DNA of 64,000 nucleotides from Mesotaenium endlicherianum (lineage: Eukaryota > Streptophyta > Zygnematophyceae > Zygnematales > Mesotaeniaceae). Shown here one piece after another: positions 11,612-24,817 of this stretch. The notes beneath the pieces are model-generated. The model ran no database searches, had not been told where the DNA came from, and saw nothing but the letters and a program-made list of their open reading frames with translations. Position 1 is the first letter of the stretch. Every line of letters starts with the position of its first letter. Location: NCBI GenBank assembly GCA_009602735.1, contig WELA01004091.1:149959-213958 (forward strand). The letters are read 5' to 3'. A program made the position numbers and the translations under genes.

Positions 11612-12799
11612 ACGATGTACGCAACTGTATGTTGCTGGCAGTACCTCTTCAAATACCTGCGTCTGTTGCGATACACGCACTATAGTGCTATGAAGGTCCT
11701 GAATGAGTTATTAAGGGTATTGTAGCCAACAGAGAGTTCACCATAGGCTTCAGTCCTTTTCTCACAAAGGCGGAGTATTTGATTGAGAATATAGATATGG
11801 AAGCAATACAAATGTGGTTGGAAAGAATTGGAGAATTTCAGACTGCTTCGCACTAGCTTAGGTACACAATCCATATGTAGATACGGGAAGCAGTAGCATA
11901 CTGAGTGCTCAGCACAATGTTGTGAAGTTATGACGAACATTGCTCATGACTAGCACTAGCTTTAGTCTCTGCTTATCCTGGCGCCTGTTACAAGCACATG
12001 TATATTCGTTTATCTTTCATGTAAGGCGATTGCACAAGTTTTTATATAAACATTACTATGCTTCATTTCTTGGCCCGCAATGGGTCTTCTGGAACAACTA
12101 CACTGGCTCAAATATTCCCTACATACATGTGTATGAAGTAACTTCAAATCAAAGTAAAGTACTACACTTAATTGCACAACTCAATTCGATGTTACTCAGA
12201 AGTTCCCACTTGTGTAAGGAAAGTTCAAGCATACATCAAGTGCCAACCATAGTTGACCATATAATAGTGTTGATTGATACCCTTGTTCAACATGGTCACT
12301 GCCCAAAACTCTTGCATGCGTGTCCAATTTTTTGAAGTACATTCTATAGTGAGCTGATGCCAAAGATGCAACTTTGCAACCATCCAATAGGGAATATTAA
12401 GAGGATGGGCTGTACCGCCCGAGTTACACATACACCAAAGGTGATGAGCAAGCCTACACAACACTGTCGATGTGTGATTTTCAACACTCGTCTTGACCAC
12501 CCTCCTTGTCACTCACCCCCAACCACCATCGCATCCTGTACAACCTACTTTCTCATCCGCTGAACATTCGCACCACACTTGACAGAAAGTGCTTACAACC
12601 TGGCCCTAGAATTGTTGTTGCTGCCTGCCTCAGACGCGCCCTGCAAACCACACTCAAAGAAACAAGTCAGCGTCAGAATCAGCGTCCCGCTTCTGTTGAA
12701 TGACTTTTTGTGGCTACAAGAGCACCCTTTTCCAACATGTCGACAACAGCACCCAGCATATATTCCCTTCAGCTTAACAAAGGCATAGCGACACGCACT
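11612..12799. other. Convergent 3' flanks of the HMG-box and MFP genes
   Basis: No coding exon was recognised. The region is moderately AT-rich and presumably holds both 3' UTRs and terminators, but no clear AATAAA signal stands out. Confidence 0.4.
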
Positions 12800-15700
12800 C
12801 TAGCAGAGCCCGTCTGCAACTGCTGGAGCAACCACTACCTGACAATCATCAAGTAAAGAAAGTAAGCTTGAAAGCAAACTGTCTGTCTCGACACAAACCA
12901 CATAATAGGCGCAGAGAGAAGGTAGGCAGAAGAGGGGACACCCATACCAGCTTGACGCCGCTGCGAGCCCTGTCCTGGAGGTAGCTGCAGGGGGCAAAGA
13001 AGCCGCCAAATGCCTGCGACCACTTGGTGAGGCGATCGTTGATGTGCTTGGCGCCCACCAGGTCAGCCCAGAACACCAGCCCGCCCCTGCAGAGCCCACA
13101 CCACCACCCCCCGCCCCAAAAACCATGCCACGCAGAATCCCTTGCGACTCGTCAGAGGCTGATCTCATCAATCTGACCTGTTCTGACCTGGCAGATAGCA
13201 CCCTGACGCCTCGCCAGGGCTGCACTTGCCGCCACCCGCCAGGGTCTGAGGCGGAGGCTGCCTGCTGGCAACTGCGTCTGACGGGCCCCACTTCTTGCAA
13301 CTCCCGACATCCGCATGAAACTTGCTTTCTATTCCCTTGGCAGAGCTGCCTGCACTTCTATGCATGGGTGGCTTACTCGCCACTCACGAGAGCATGCGTG
13401 TGGTGGGGCACGGGGCTAGCCACTGATGCAGCCATTGCCCGGTGTGCCTGAGGATGAACACCCAGCTTGGACATGTATGTGGCCGCACGCCCTCACCCGT
13501 GCTCGCAAACACTTCCAAAACTCTGTGCCACTAAAGAAGAGACTGCCAGCCTACAAGCGTAAGGGGCACTCAAATGCAAGCCTATCCGAAGGAGTTGAAT
13601 AGGGCCCAGGGTGCACTCCCAGAAGCCCAGCACAAATCAGCGCTTGAGAAGTGACAATCCAGATTTGACTCGCAATTGCAAGAAACGGCCCTGCTCCATC
13701 CCCCATCTCCCGAAAGAGTCCAACCCCTCCAGCCCCAGAGCTTCCATACAACTGCTCACACCCTCCCTCCCTCCTCCCCTCCTCTTCCCCTCACTCAGTC
13801 CCCTTAGTCCCCTTTTCGCAGCACAGCTGCGCCCCTCAACCGCCCACCTCCTGGCAACCGCGGAGCGGCCTCGCCGCAGAACTCCAGGGCACAAAGAAAA
13901 GGCTGAACGTTTTGGACAGCGCAGACACAAGAGGCGGACGGCACATGGGGGCCAGGGAGGGAGCAGGCGGAAGCCACCAGGCAGGCACGTACCTGTAGGC
14001 GGGGAAGCCCATGGCCATGACGGTGGCGATGTCCAGGTCGGCCGCCTTCACCACAATCTTCTCGTCCAGCACTCGGCACGCCTCGTTAATGACGGGGAAG
14101 AAGATCATCTCCAGGATGTCCTGGTCTGACACCGCCGCCGGCTGATGATGGTGATGCGCCCCACAGCAGGCACCACCAGCACACACGCCCACGCCCCGCA
14201 GGAGGCACGACACACACAACAGGGTCATCTTGCGTCAGCTGACGTAGCGGCATGTGAGTGCACTCTCGAGTACTCACCTCCCTGTCTGGGTGTCTGACCC
14301 CATGAACGCCGCTTGTGCGACTCTGTGGCAGCCACAGAGGCTGGGCTCCTACTCCAGCAGCCCTGACAGGATGGTACCATGTGTCCTGGGCCAGAAGCAG
14401 CAGGAGAAGGACAAACTGAACAGACCCAGCAGAGAGCGGCTACTACTAGAGGGGATACCTGTCCATTATGTGATTCGTTTTCTTTCCCAAGTTACATGCA
14501 CGCAGGCCAGAGGAAAAGACCTCGCAAGAACAGCGCAATTCTCATCATACGTGGGAGAAAAAGGAAGAAAGCAAGCAGAGCAGCCCCGTGGATGGCTGCA
14601 CAATTGCACGTCCATATACGGGGAGGGCCCTCCACTTCAGGAGGAGCGAGGCGCTGTCGTGGGCAGGAGGCGCACCTTTCCGCCAGGCATGATGTTGGCA
14701 GCCTTGCGCGACTTCTCCAGGTACTCTTTGAGCTCGGGGGCCGGCTTCTGGCGGCGCTTCTCATCGTACAGGTAGAACCCCTTGCCGCTCCTCTCGCCTG
14801 GCGCACCTCGCGCGCACGCGCACACGCACATGCACACAAAGCCAACACCGTATTTCTCCTGCTTAGCCTCGGCCCCCTTCCTAGAAGTGCTACCAATATC
14901 CTCTCACTTATTCCCTGACACATTCCTCATGCTGAGGATAACCAAGCTGCTACCCACGCCCAGGTCAGCCACAGCCCCAGCCACAGCCATAACCACAGCC
15001 ACATCTGGATTCCGGCAGCGTTCATAAGGCTCCGCCAGCTCACAAGGAGAATACATGGCGGCACACGGATTGAAGGGGACCATCCTAACCCCCACTTGGC
15101 CATTGCTGACAACACAAAGGAATGCACAAGCACGTGCAAGCAACTTTGCACACCAAGAGGGAGGAGAATAGACAAAGACAGGGGAGCAGAAAGAGAGAGA
15201 GAGAGAAAGAGAGAAAGAGAAGAGAAGCAAGCGAGAGTATTCACCATAGCGTTTATCCTCCACCATGGCGGGGATGAGCGTGGCGCCGTACGCTCTCTCA
15301 GGGAACGCGGTGAAGAACTGCTGCCCCACGGCCAGCGCAACCTGCATGCCCACGAGGTCCGCTAGCCTGCACGCACGCACGCACGCCCGTGTGCCCCTGC
15401 TGGTGAGTGTTCTACCTCATCTCGGGCAACACAGGCGTCACTCAGGCTCCCGCGCAGATATGAGACGGGCAGCTTGCTGCGCGCCTGCCAGTGGGCACAC
15501 AGCACATGTCCAAGTGGCTTCCTCCAGCTCGTGAGTGTGTTTGCGCATCGAGCCCTCCAGCGCATGGGCTTCGCACTCCCCAAACCAACATATTGGACTA
15601 CTAAGTTCTGGACATGTAAGTAGAAAGGCAGCCCAGAGGGGCCCGACCTCCTCCAGTGAGAGTCGCCGAGTCCCGGCCGATATGTGCACCAGCCCCCTGT

Positions 15701-18700
15701 CCCCCTATTTCAGCTCACTCTAGGGTCGCATTAAAGCGAGAGCCAGCTACACCCACAAGCTTTGGCACGTGCTGAGGTCAACCCTCTCCTCACACCGGAG
15801 TGGGGTAGAGGAGGCCGTGGAGAGGGCGCAGGGACCCACCCTCCTGTTTCCTTCGGCCATCAAAAAATCAACTCCATGTCCCAGTATCCATGACACACAG
15901 CTAGACAAGGACAGCTCTAATTCGGGAACATACTCTCTCCCCCCACTTCCCCTCCCCTCCCCTCCTCTTATTACCCGCAAAGATCGACATTACTCAATTG
16001 TCACCCCCCTGCGCAAAACTCCACAAGAGAGCCAGCGGCCTGAGAATGCAAACATGCCATTGCGCCTGAGCACATCCCAGCAATTTCTGCCGACTCTCAC
16101 AGCAGCTCACACTCACGCTCCTCCCCCCTCCATAGCCCAGGTCCTCTGCTCAATACTCACTACTGCATGCCAGAGCCCAGCTGAGAGGCAGAGAGGGCAG
16201 AGAAACAGAGAGGCAGAGAGAGAGAGAAGGAGAGAGGCAGACAGCGAGAGGCGGAGGAGGGAGGGAAAGGGGGGGGGGGGAGGGGCGCGCGCGCATGCGC
16301 ACCGGAAGGGGCCCATGGGCATGCCGAAGCTCTTGATGACGCGGTCGACGCGGTAGGGGTCCACGCCCAGGTCCGCCAGCAGGCACGCCGCCATGGTGTA
16401 TGGGAAGAACACGCGGTTCACGGCAAAGCCCGTGCAGTTGCCCACCACCACGGGCGTCTTCTTGATCTGCTTGCCCACCGCCAGCAGGTCCACGATAGCC
16501 TGCGCCGACGTCTTGTCCGTGCGCACAATCTCCAGCAGGGGCATCACGTGCGCGGGGCTGCAGAGGCCGCGTCGTACGCCAGCCAGTCACGGCGCCACCA
16601 CACACACACACTCAACAACCACATGAGGGACGGCCACGGCCCTGCGCGTGCCTCTTGTCCCACGGCTGCGGCTGCGGTTACTGCTGGCGCCGGCCGTGGG
16701 CAAGCCACAGGCTGGTGAGTTGTGGGACTTTGCTAGCATCAAGTGGGACTCAGCAAGGGGGTCCCAAGGTATTGTCGAGACTGCAGAGCCTCTTGCACTG
16801 CCTGCCAAGCATGCAACACCCAAATTGCAACGCCCACCAAGCGCTGCCCAGCGCGCATGTCCAGGCGTCTGATGTTTTTGCCACCAGGCTGGAAACACTC
16901 CGCAAAGTGTTCCACCAGGGATGTCCATGCACTGGCTGATGAAAACACGAGCTAAGAATTTGCCTGCCCCATTTTCTGTCCTGTTTGCACAGAGGGGGGA
17001 GGAGGGGGGGGGGCGGGGGCAGAGGAGGAGGTGACGAAGAGGGGCTGGCGGGAGTGGAGGGGCACCTGAAGAAGTGGGCGCCGATGATGCGGTCCTGCGC
17101 GCGCGTCTTGGCGCCCACCACGTTGAGATCAATGGTGGACGTGTTGCTGCTCAGGATGCAGCTGGGCGCGCAGTACTTCTCCAGGTCCGCAAATATCTGC
17201 TGCTTCAGCGGAATGCTCTCTATCACCGCCTGCACAACACACCCGCCCCACCCCACCACCCCCCACCACACATACACACACCCCCCAGCACCCGTACTTG
17301 GCCAAAAGCATCAAGACTGAACACACAACCTTTTGAGCAAGGCATGGCACAGAGATGGTGTGCGAGGCCTGCAAGGGCAGAAGCTAGCAGGGATCCGAGT
17401 CTGGTTCTCTCGAGGCCCGAAGAAAGGCGTGGCAAGAGGCGGCTCACCTCGACGACGAGGTCGACGCTCTTGAACTCGCTGTAGTCGAGGGAGCCCTTGA
17501 CGAGGCCCATGATCTGCTGCACCTTCTCCTCGCTCATCTGGCCCTTCCTCACGCGCCCCTTGAAGTTGTCTGCCCCGCCACACACACCAGCCCACCGCGG
17601 TTCAGCCCTCCTTCTCCAGCCTCTTTGAGCATGCCGAGCCCGCCAGTCTCCGGTGCGGCCCACAGCCGCCGAGAGGGAACCAGTGAGGGGCTGCCTGAGT
17701 ATGCAACCGCACCATTTTTCAATCATATCCAGAGGGCTTTGCTGGCATCAGAATCGCAGCGAAAACGACAAGGAGTCGATGCCTACGGAGCTCTGTGCCG
17801 GATGCAAGCACAGGCCCATAGCCTCCCTCCCCTTAAGACAAAGGGACGGAGCAGCGTTGATGGCCCTTGTCCCACCGACTATCTAGTAACCAGACTCGGT
17901 ATAAAAATAGACCAGCCCCTCTCTATCTTCATCGACTGGACGTCAACTGAGTACTGTGCGGCTGACCCAAACTTCATTACCGTACACTCTGACCAGCAGG
18001 AAGCCTGCCCCCNTGAGAGATCAAGGGCGGCGGCTCACTCTTGACGCGGTCGAGGCCCTGCTGGAGAAACTCCTGGTTGACCTCCTTGAGCACCACGGGC
18101 ACGCCCGCCGTCACCAGCGCCGTCACGATGCCCGACCCCATCAGGCCTCCGCCAATCACCGCCACCTTGCGGACGGGCCGCGGCTTCAGCCCCTTGTCAG
18201 TGACCCCCGGGACCTGCGCCATCGTCCCTCACAGACGTGAAAAGAGCTCAGCCCGTAGCACACATGCGGTTCTAGCCTGCTGCTGGAGCCAGCAAGCGAG
18301 GAGCCCCTCAGGAGCTGTCTTAGCTCATCACCCACACCCAGTAATATCCCCTTGTGACAGCCAGCTCAAGCAGATAAGCTCAGTGCATCACGTTGATGCT
18401 GCTGCTGTCATCAGCCACCTTGTTCGAGAGGCAGTACGTATCAGAGAAGCAGCATCTGACTAAGCCCCCCCNGCTCGAGCTCGGGTGAGGAGAAGCTCCA
18501 CTTATTCATCTCTCACAGCTACAGAAACTACGACCGAGGGGTAGCGGAACTTGCCGGCTCGTTGCCCTCCTCCACCTGCTCTGAACACATGCCAGCTGGC
18601 AGACGCTCGGCTGCTTGTTGCCCAGCATGGGAGGAGCAGCAAGAAGAGCGAGTTACTGGCGTACCTTGGCGGTGGACCTCTGAGCAAAGAACACATGGGT

Positions 18701-21700
18701 GAGGGCCCGGGACGTATCCGAGAGAACCACCTCCTTGAACACCTCCTCCTCCTGCACAACCCAGCCTCCGCATGCACCCACACGTCAGTCTCATTCTCGG
18801 CTCTCCTACTGTTGCCTATACGCTCTCCCCGCGTTGAGCAAGCACAGGGTGGCACGTGCAAGGTACTCGCTGATCATCAGCATTAAGCCCCTCGTAGGGT
18901 GCGCACTCGGGCTACGAAGTTATGCATGTCAAACAACATGTGAAGAATGCCTCATACTCCGTAGGTTACATGTCGAATACCTTGTTCTGTATGGGTCAGC
19001 CCACATTATCAGAGAGATGCTAAGATGCTAAGATGCTTCATGAGAATCATTAGTGACACCAAACAAAGGGATAGCCTGTAACCACTGTGCATGTGCCACG
19101 CATTTTGTGGACTCCCGTGCCAGTCCCCCCAAGGAGGAGGTGGAGGAATGCCAGGCACCAGCCAGTGGTAAAAAGATAGAACCAGCAGTGCAGCAGACGA
19201 CGGAAGCCCACACGCACGCTTGCAAACCCTCATGCCGGGCTATCCGCTCGTGGACTGTTGTTCACACGGTACCTTCAAGTTTCCATTGTAGCCGCCCACG
19301 GTAATGCCGGCCTCGACCGCGTCCAGGCACCTATGGGGGTGCACCAGGTTGGGAGCCGTCTTCTGCACCTGCGCGCGCGCAAACCTGAGGATCTCCCGGG
19401 CCTCTCCCAGGGGCTCCAGCTTGTCCGTGCGATACAGCACCTGCTGCCAGGGCCGCCTGCGGTCGGCAATGTCGAGGGCCCACGCCTTGGCTGTGGCCAG
19501 CAGCTTGCTGGCGGGCGCAATCTCGTCCACCAGCCCCAGCTCCAGGCCCTCCTCCGCCTTGATGGGCTTGGAGGTCTGCCAGGCCACCGTTTTCCGTTGT
19601 TCTCGTGTAAGTAAGCCAGCAAAGCTCTTTGTATAAGCGACCTATATGCCCCACATTCTAGCAGCAAAGGGCAGTACTTTCCTGGCTCTATGGACGAGCA
19701 ATCAATGAATTCTCCACATTTTGTAAGGACCTCCAGGAGCCCAGCTTGCGAATGGATCATGAGTAGGTTCCATCGCCAACAAGGTCATTCTGAAATATAC
19801 CGACGTAGAGTAAGACCCGGGTGGGCAGGTGGGAAGGATGGCTATCTGTTCTGTTTGTGCTCAAAAGCCTGCGAGGCTGGCGTTCTACGGCTGCTCACCA
19901 GCATCATCTCGATGGCCTTGGAGAGGCCCACCAGGCGGGGCAGCCTCTGAGTTCCTGCAATGGCAGCCGTCACTCACGTGCAGTCAGGCAACAGCTGTCA
20001 GCCATTGTTACAGACGCTTGCATGCCGTTCAAAAGACTTCTTTCCAACTGCCCTGAGTTGACGCTTACACTATCAGCCAGCTAGGCACTCGCAGAAGCCA
20101 GTACGTCCACACACCAAGCCATAGTCAGTATAGCGGTGTGGAAGGGAGAGGGGAGCTGTTTAAGCCCACCACTTTCCTCAGACCCAGTCATGGGGAGTCC
20201 ATTCAAGTCTGTAAGCTTACCACCGAATCCGGGAATGATGCCAAGCTGCAGCTCGGGCAGGCCCAGCTGGGCCTTTGGAGCCGCTACACGTGCATGGCAC
20301 GACTGCAGTCAAACCCCCCCCCCCNNNNNNNNNNNNNNNNNNNNNNNNNNNNNNNNNNNNNNNNNNNNNNNNNNNNNNNNNNNNNNNNNCCCCCCCCCCC
20401 CCCCAAAAAAAAACATCCCCCCAAACGAGCACAACCCAGAAGCAAAAAGGCAAGAGCTGCTCAGCGGGGGCTCGTCTTCCAGGGGGCTGACGGCCACGTA
20501 TGACGAACTGCCAGAGATGCACAGTCTGTGATGCAGCTAACATAGAACTCAAGGCGTTCATCACTAGCTCTGCACCCCACTGTCTGCAGACTCTAGCGTC
20601 CACAGATGAGAAGGAGTTGCTCTCTGCTCACCAGCGAGCCTAAAGGGCAAGTTGATAAAGATCATAGCCATACGCCTGTACATTCTATATATGACTATAT
20701 ACAGAAAAGATAGACACTGGTGACAGTTGTCATTTAACATTTAGCCATCATCTACTACTGCAGAGATAGTGGCAATCAAAGTTGGCCTCACCATAGCCAG
20801 TTCAAGGCCTCCACCCAAAGCAAGACCCTCAATAGCAGCTACCACAGGCTTGGGGCCAGCTGCACAAAGTAATCACAAAATATAGGCCAGTGCCAGCAGG
20901 TGGCGTAAGAAGCAAACAAAAACACAACTCCGACCAAGACATGGCAATAGCCAAGAGAACTTGCTGCTATCTGCTAAGCAAACTTGCTGCTTGGAAACTG
21001 GACGTTTTGTGAAATATGACTTCTTGGTTAATTGTATTCTATCTAGTATCCGCAGCTGGGCCACAAGTAGCATGCTCAATAACCTGCCTGCAGGAGTTCT
21101 GCACCTACAAATTAAACTCTAGCACACGTTGACAACTTTACTAACTCTTACTTGATTAGAACCTGCTTACATAGTGCCACATCTTGTCCCTCAGCTGAGT
21201 AAAAGAATACTGGCATGTCCACAGAAAGTGGCGTAATTCTTCGTTAATTTTATAACCTACCTCCAGTGGTCACCATAGTTCGTGCAGAACATTAAACAAG
21301 AGATGAAGCTGGAAACTCACCTTCCACAGTGTCAATCATGAAGTCCACTGAAACTCGGGGCAAGGAGGAAAGGCTCCCTGTTGTATCACAGTGCAAATAT
21401 GCAACATTCTTAAGGCCAATACTGACAACGAAATTTGCTATGTGAATTAAACAGAAAATGCGATACGCACATGTCTACCAGCTTGCACGAGAATGTGTAC
21501 CTTGTTGCTGAACCCCCACGATGGCAGCTATATCAAAACCACCGGAAAATTTGCCCTTTTCACCTGTAGAATCCACTCTCAACACTTAACATTAATGAAG
21601 AATAAAGCCCAAATTGTGATCAATGCAATGCTGGAATACACCGAAAAATCGTCTCATGTTTTTGTTTGGCCCTGTACCTGTCACAACGATGGCCTTCACG

Positions 21701-21954
21701 TCCTGCCTTCTGTGGGCCTCATCAAAACAACTCTTCAACGCCCTCAAAACTGCACCCGACTTTGCGAAAACCATCAGATGGAGTCCGAGATTTCTGGATT
21801 TTTTTCGTAAACAATCTTATTGCTAAACAAGCCCAATGAGTATTGCCACGATGTCCTCACCGTCAGGGGCTAATGAATTGACTGGAGGATTTCTGATCGT
21901 GATCACAGCAATTCCATCGTTGCCAACGTCCAGCTTTGCCTTTTCGGTTGCCAT
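12800..21954 (-). CDS. MFP2: Peroxisomal-type multifunctional protein (enoyl-CoA hydratase/3-hydroxyacyl-CoA dehydrogenase), 18 exons, 722 aa
   Basis: It hydrates 2-trans-enoyl-CoA and oxidises 3-hydroxyacyl-CoA with NAD+ in beta-oxidation. Exons in transcript order: 21954-21861, 21749-21678, 21563-21501, 21377-21321, 20859-20792, 20302-20221, 19954-19899, 19575-19273, 18751-18665, 18213-18039, 17569-17448, 17229-17066, 16557-16303, 15366-15245, 14797-14676, 14141-13993, 13086-12948, 12838-12800. All have GT-AG borders and phase closes. The crotonase half starts MATEKAKLDVGNDGIAVITI and has FSGGFDI, GGGLELAM (Glu115) and LGLPELQLG (Glu135), the usual Glu pair 20 apart. The dehydrogenase half has a Rossmann GGGLMGSG (315-322), SNTSTIDLN, HFFSPAH and GNCTGFAVNR, then the C-terminal HAD domain. 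Length matches plant MFP2/AIM1 (about 725 aa). The readable C-terminus is VVVAPAVADGLC, not the usual SRL/SKL. Exons 7-17 are far more GC-rich than exons 1-5. Confidence 0.93.
15190..15228. repeat. (GA)n simple repeat in an MFP intron
   Basis: GAGA/AAGAG tract in the intron between exons 14 and 15 as transcribed. Similar GA-rich tracts and a G12 run occur at 16215-16280 in the next upstream intron. Confidence 0.8.
20325..20389. other. Assembly gap (65 N) flanked by poly-C
   Basis: Unknown bases inside an MFP intron, bordered on both sides by C runs, which suggests a sequencing failure in a homopolymer. No exon is lost, because phase closes across it. Single N bases also occur at 18013 and 18472, again in introns. 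Confidence 0.9.
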
Positions 21955-24272
21955 TGCGATAAATGTCGGGCCTCTATCTAAACCTCAACTCAAATGTAAA
22001 ATATACAGACGCATTCACTACCTGCACTAAAGGAGCTGCAAATAATATCACCTTTTACGTCAAGGCTAATGCCGCAGACGAGGGATGGGGAAAAGACGAC
22101 AAGACAATACCAATACGATAGAGTGCTCTTCGACCGCAAGAATGGCTGCTAACAAAGTAGGAACAAAAGCTTTCAGAAGACTGGAATAGACTGGGACGCA
22201 ACTGGGAGCAACTGGGAGCCTGAGCGTAGTAAGCCCTCGCCTACTACGCAGGACAACCAGCGTTGTCCATGTCCTTTCCACGTAAGCATCAAGCTTGGTA
22301 CGAGCTCAAGCAATCACCAGCAGTTGTCCATGTCACCTTGTACGAAAATAAAAACATTTGACGTGATTTGAAGTTGCTTGTAAGTGGCTTGAAGTCACTT
22401 GAAGTGGTCCTGCTCGCTTGTGCTCGGTCCTACAGTGCCCCTGAAATGCACCGATATGTCCCGAACAGGTCCGCGGCACTTGAAACCACGCTGGCAACAG
22501 CTCTCCGCCGCTTTCTTCACCTGCCGTGATACTGCTGTCACAAGCTTGCCCCAATTTAGGCCGACCTTCCTGACCTCCCTTGACCGTGGACCCATCTCCG
22601 GGACATATCTAGAGCATATCTCCATCGACATCCACATGGATTCAAATTTTGGAGAATTGAGATGCATGAGGGTGCATGAGGGCGATGTCACGACTCACGA
22701 CTGGTAGCTTTTCAGGCTGCCTTTTGCGCGTGCGAGACAAATGCTGAACCATGTCGACGACGCAGGCGAACCACACGCGTTCAAGCGTGTGCGTTGGGTT
22801 TACTGTGCAACTGAACTTCAACAAGTGCAGGTCATTTGAGGCTATGCTCGAAGTGCAAAAAGGTTCTTAGAAGCTTCGAAGTGTTGTTTAAAAATGCTAG
22901 AGTGTTGCACGTACGAAAAATTTAGACCTCTTCATGTCAAGGAAATTGATGGCAAATTGCTAGGCTCTAAAACGATAAGGTTAAAGAAGGTTTGAAAAAG
23001 TTAAGACCAAGAATGGAGAGAGCTCTCTCCCAGTAAAAGTTGAGGCGTTTGTCTTTCCTTAAGTTTTCGGAAGTCGCATCCCTTAAGCAATGTGCTTTTG
23101 TTTTCCGAACACTCGGAACATGTTTAAATGTAAACGGGAGGAAGCTCCAGACCTAGAGTGAGATGCTCAAATATTGACCAGAAGTTGAAAGGAGAGTTAA
23201 TCTTAAGCATTCAAAATTTTGAAGATTTTTGTAGGTCCCGCCGGAGTAGAGATTGTCACATCTTGAGAATGTACAAGTCACGAAACGCCCAAATCAATTT
23301 TACTTGAAAGCCTTTGAGAATTGATTTTTTTCTACTTGGGTAGGTCAAAAGAGTGGACCCACTATGAATTTCCTATCTCCAAATTCCATGTTAGACAATA
23401 TTCTAGATATGCGTATATAGGTTCTCACAATTTTCAACCGATCAGGGTACCAAATTGCGAAATTGCACATCGTTGGTCTTGCGTGTTCAGTATTATCAAT
23501 GCGTGGCATTTGACGTGTGTGAATGGTTGTAAAAAAATAAAAGGGTACCCTAAATATGCTTGCGTTTCATAGTCAACGCACCAAAAATTGCAACCAAATT
23601 TTGACTTTCTCAACATGGGAGGGTTTATTCATTTTCATGCGACACGTGCACCTTAGATTGTTCAGATTCACGTTGCTCATTTAAAGAACCAACGACAACA
23701 ATTGATAGCAATGTAAAGATCAAACAGTTTAGCGTCCTTTTGCAAACTCATTCATGTGTGAGATTTTCTCAAGTTTGTATGTGCGTCAAAGCAAGCGTTC
23801 GCATTAATTTGTCATGAAAATGTGTGTGGTCGTGAAAATTGAATTACATGTTTTTATTCAACTCAAAGTTAGGGGCTCAAAGCTTGGGGGAGAGTGCGAA
23901 AAGTGCGTATACAATGCTTTAGAGTCATTAATATTTATCTTATTATCATTACTCACATTATTCCAGCTACGTCTGTTAAAACATTATGTCCACTTGCGTC
24001 CAAACAGCCGTATCCAACTTCAACTTTCATGTAATATTATTGTGCATTCCTAAAATTAAATATTATGAAATTTTATAGAGAATTAAGATAGCTATCAGAT
24101 TGCACTTGTTTCACGTCATATGGTTCCATATCACGCGAGATATACGCATTAAATCATGACATACTTTTTGGTGGCTAGCGTTATCACTTGCCACCCAATT
24201 GCAATATTATTCGAAGGAAAGGACAAGTGTACAACACCATTAGTGTCTTATTGGGACGTACCTGTCAAGTTA
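21955..24272. other. MFP 5' flank and AT-rich intergenic DNA
   Basis: The MFP promoter and 5' UTR should lie just above 21954. No clear TATA box was chosen. From about 22800 to 24272 the DNA is AT-rich with no recognised gene, RNA or element. Element 1 begins at its right edge. Confidence 0.4.
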
Positions 24273-24277
24273 GGCTA

Positions 24278-24780
24278 TGTAGTGATTTGAGTTATTATAT
24301 ATTAGTTTGCATATATTTTGATGTTTTCAAATATATTTGGAGTAGTATTGTGTGGATTCAAGTGTGAATAGGTACTCTAGTAACTTGGTTCATGTCCTTT
24401 GAACCTTCTAAGGCATTTTCGAAGTTAGAGGAAATACCTAGAAGAACTCCACGTGGCAAAAGTCAAATATGCCATTTTTAGGTCAAAAGGACATGTGTAC
24501 ATTATTCTAGAAAGAGGTGGCAAGTTTTGGGATGTGTTGGGTGCCAACACATCAACATACACCTTCCTAGAAATTACTTATGTAGCAAGTATATAAACAA
24601 GAGCTAGAACATAGAAAGACATTCCAGAATCACTCTTGTACTTGCCAAAATCCAGAAATATATTAACTTTCAAGAAGCCATCTCTCTTTCAAGAAGCTAC
24701 CACTTGTGTTCAAAGATCCTTGTCTTGAATAGATAAAGTATTCTGTTTTACTAAGTACTTTATCTATCTGTTTCACTACA
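24278..24780 (+). repeat. 5' LTR of element 1
   Basis: 503 bp starting TGTAGTGATTTGAG and ending TTTCACTACA. It matches 30451-30953 along its whole length. Confidence 0.95.
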
Positions 24781-24781
24781 G

Positions 24782-24793
24782 TGGTATCGGAGC
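24782..24793 (+). promoter_or_regulatory. Primer binding site (initiator-Met tRNA type)
   Basis: TGGTATCGGAGC starts one base after the 5' LTR and resembles the plant initiator-Met tRNA complement TGGTATCAGAGC. The same motif follows the 5' LTR of element 2. Confidence 0.8.
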
Positions 24794-24817
24794 TAGGCAC
24801 TTTGGTAGCACAAGAAG

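Noticed and set aside
22300-22830. Short recurring ACTTGAAG/GGCTTGAAG motifs and an open frame on each strand
   Set aside because: The motifs are few and short, and the frames have no recognisable domain or splice support.
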